From Bordetella parapertussis (lineage in GTDB: Bacteria > Pseudomonadota > Gammaproteobacteria > Burkholderiales > Burkholderiaceae_C), in assembly GCA_945871945.1 (NCBI GenBank), contig CAMBXY010000050.1:1-9898 (forward strand): a DNA stretch of 9,898 nucleotides, given 5' to 3'. Both the position numbers and the translations under genes were made by a program. This document shows positions 8,643 through 9,898 of the stretch, piece after piece. The notes under the pieces are model-generated. The model saw only the letters and a program-made list of their open reading frames with translations. It searched no databases and was not told where the DNA came from. Within the stretch, counting starts at the first letter, position 1. The number at the start of each line of letters is the position of its first letter.

Positions 8643-9401
8643 ATGGACACCGTCTTCATCATCTTGGCTGCGGCCTTGGCCGGCTTTATCGATGCCTCGG
8701 TGGGTGGCGGCGGTTTGGTGCTGGTGCCCGCACTGTTTGCCGCCTACCCCAATGTCTTGCCAGCCACGCTGATGGGCACCAACAAGTCCGCTTCAGTATG
8801 GGGCACTTTATTCGCCGCTTGGCGTTTTCAGCGGCAAATCGACTTGCAATGGCGCGCCTTGCGCATGGGCGTGATATGCGCCTTGCTTGGCGCTTTGGCG
8901 GGTGCTTACTGCCTGACCCTGTTGTCTCCCCAACTGCTGCGCCAAGCCTTGCCGGTGCTGCTGCTGGCAGTGCTGTTGTACACCTTGAGGCACAAACATT
9001 TGGGTCAAGACCACGCGCCTCGATTACACGGCCGAGGCCAAGTGCTTGCCATGGGCGTGTGCGGCGGTGTGATGGGTTTTTATGACGGCTTTTTCGGTCC
9101 GGGAACTGGCAGCCTTTTGGTCTTTCTCTTGGTGCGCTGGTTGGGGTTTGATTTTTTGCAAGCCTCTGCACACAGCAAAATTTTGAACTTGGCCAGCAAC
9201 ACGGCCGCCTTGGTGTTGCTGGGTTGGCAAGGCCATGTGATGTGGCAGATCGGTGTGCCCCTGGCCTTAGCCAATATTGCTGGCAGCTATGTGGGCGCAC
9301 GCGTGGCGTTACGGCACGGTGCAGCCTATGTGCGTTGGCTGTTCATTGGGGTGGTGACGGTCTTGCTGCTTAAAACCACACGCGACGCCTTCATGGGCTA
9401 G
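8643..9401 (+). CDS. TSUP-family (TauE/SafE) membrane permease
   Basis: The 252-residue protein is highly hydrophobic with seven to eight likely helices and the two half-repeats of the TSUP family. The first is GFIDASVGGGGLVLVPALF at 14-32 with GTNK at 45-48; the second is GFYDGFFGPGTGSLLVF at 145-161 with SKILNLASN downstream. Family members export or import sulfite, sulfoacetate, sulfolactate or other organic anions across the inner membrane; the actual substrate cannot be deduced. There is no sulfur-metabolism gene beside it. ATG 8643 is chosen because the family N-terminus begins directly with the first helix and the start lies just after a promoter-like element. It is a monocistronic unit, and its TAG stop shares the CTAG with the stop of the convergent penicillin-binding protein gene. 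Confidence 0.93.
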   Translation: MDTVFIILAAALAGFIDASVGGGGLVLVPALFAAYPNVLPATLMGTNKSASVWGTLFAAWRFQRQIDLQWRALRMGVICALLGALAGAYCLTLLSPQLLRQALPVLLLAVLLYTLRHKHLGQDHAPRLHGRGQVLAMGVCGGVMGFYDGFFGPGTGSLLVFLLVRWLGFDFLQASAHSKILNLASNTAALVLLGWQGHVMWQIGVPLALANIAGSYVGARVALRHGAAYVRWLFIGVVTVLLLKTTRDAFMG

Positions 9402-9898
9402 CGCAGGGCTTGTTCATCTGCTGGCAAAGCTTCGGGCACCACCGCCTTGGGTGGCCAAGGCACGCTGGCAACAGCACGCGGCTTGCCAATCGGGCGCGTG
9501 GCTTGTGAATTTCGCACAGCTTGTATATCTTCTAGCGAGGGATACTGCCCTAGCAACAAGAAATCAAACACACGCCTGGCAATCGGTGCTGCGGCTTGGG
9601 CACCAAAACCGCCGTTTTCCACCACCATGGCCAGCACCACCTTGGGGTTTTCGGCTGGCGCATAAGCGATGAATAAAGCATGGTCGCGCAAGCGCTCATC
9701 GATCTTGGCGGCGTTGTACTTTTCACCTTGTTTGATGGTGAAGACCTGGGCCGTGCCAGTTTTGCCCGCGCTGGTGTAAGTGGCACCCACAAAACTCGAC
9801 GCCGACGTGCCCTCGATGTTCACGCCCTCCATGGCCTTTTTGATGATGTCGATATGCTCGGCTTGAAAAACCAAGGCGGTGGGCGCCTCTAGGGTCAC
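9398..9898 (-). CDS. mrdA: Penicillin-binding protein 2, C-terminal part (5' end outside window)
   Basis: Only the last 166 residues are visible; the frame is open at the right edge, so the GTG there is not a start. The third transpeptidase motif of class B penicillin-binding proteins is seen as SAGKTGTAQV (K codon at 9761-9763), preceded by EGTSASSF, a spacing seen in MrdA/PBP2. The following HALFIAYAPAENPKVVLAMVVENGG is the standard beta-strand region of the domain. A Pro/Ala-rich tail of about 50 residues (from roughly 120 on) follows the catalytic domain. PBP2 cross-links peptidoglycan during lateral wall elongation together with RodA. FtsI is the alternative, but VVENGGFGAQAAAPIARRVFD favours PBP2. 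The stop uses the CTAG shared with the TSUP gene, and no terminator is visible on this strand near its end. Confidence 0.9.
   Translation of the reverse strand: MTLEAPTALVFQAEHIDIIKKAMEGVNIEGTSASSFVGATYTSAGKTGTAQVFTIKQGEKYNAAKIDERLRDHALFIAYAPAENPKVVLAMVVENGGFGAQAAAPIARRVFDFLLLGQYPSLEDIQAVRNSQATRPIGKPRAVASVPWPPKAVVPEALPADEQALR

Noticed and set aside
8503..8772. 89-codon plus-strand frame spanning the terminator
   Set aside because: It starts with TTG, crosses a strong terminator and overlaps the TSUP gene in another frame; its translation has no recognisable pattern.

Overview
This looks like an ordinary chromosomal stretch of a betaproteobacterium, most likely a Burkholderiales member of the Comamonadaceae (Limnohabitans/Rhodoferax-like). 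That is inferred from protein resemblance, moderately high GC and close gene packing; no rRNA or other phylogenetic marker is present. Nine complete genes and two genes cut by the window edges fill nearly all of it. I see no tRNA, rRNA, CRISPR array, insertion sequence, phage or plasmid gene.

Left part (1-2349). Two divergent transcription units separate at about 1258-1344. Leftward run hemJ (haem-b protoporphyrinogen IX oxidase) and, 5 nt behind it, a VanZ-family membrane protein that leaves the window. Rightward runs hemB (porphobilinogen synthase, Mg-type). Two tetrapyrrole genes therefore share one short promoter region, and hemB may be leaderless.

Middle part (2350-5154). A leftward pair encodes a DsbA-fold 2-hydroxychromene-2-carboxylate isomerase-like protein followed by a dienelactone hydrolase. 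It is convergent with hemB and divergent from a rightward SDR oxidoreductase-marC pair. The 85-nt divergent region carries two abutting inverted repeats that could be an operator. The SDR stop and marC start overlap by one base (TGATG).

Right part (5155-9898). mmsA (CoA-acylating (methyl)malonate-semialdehyde dehydrogenase) overlaps the GTG start of a GMC flavin oxidoreductase by 4 nt (GTGA). This is the most interesting unit: the flavoenzyme probably makes the aldehyde that MmsA converts to acetyl-CoA or propionyl-CoA, as in 3-hydroxypropionate/3-hydroxyisobutyrate degradation. A strong intrinsic terminator (8570-8604) ends the unit. A TSUP-family (TauE/SafE) permease follows, with an extended -10-like element just before its ATG. 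It ends tail to tail with the 3' part of the penicillin-binding protein 2 gene, both genes using the same CTAG as stop codon.

No clearly new system is visible. The points worth a second look are the mmsA-GMC pair, the divergent-region dyads, the possible leaderless starts and the shared CTAG stop.
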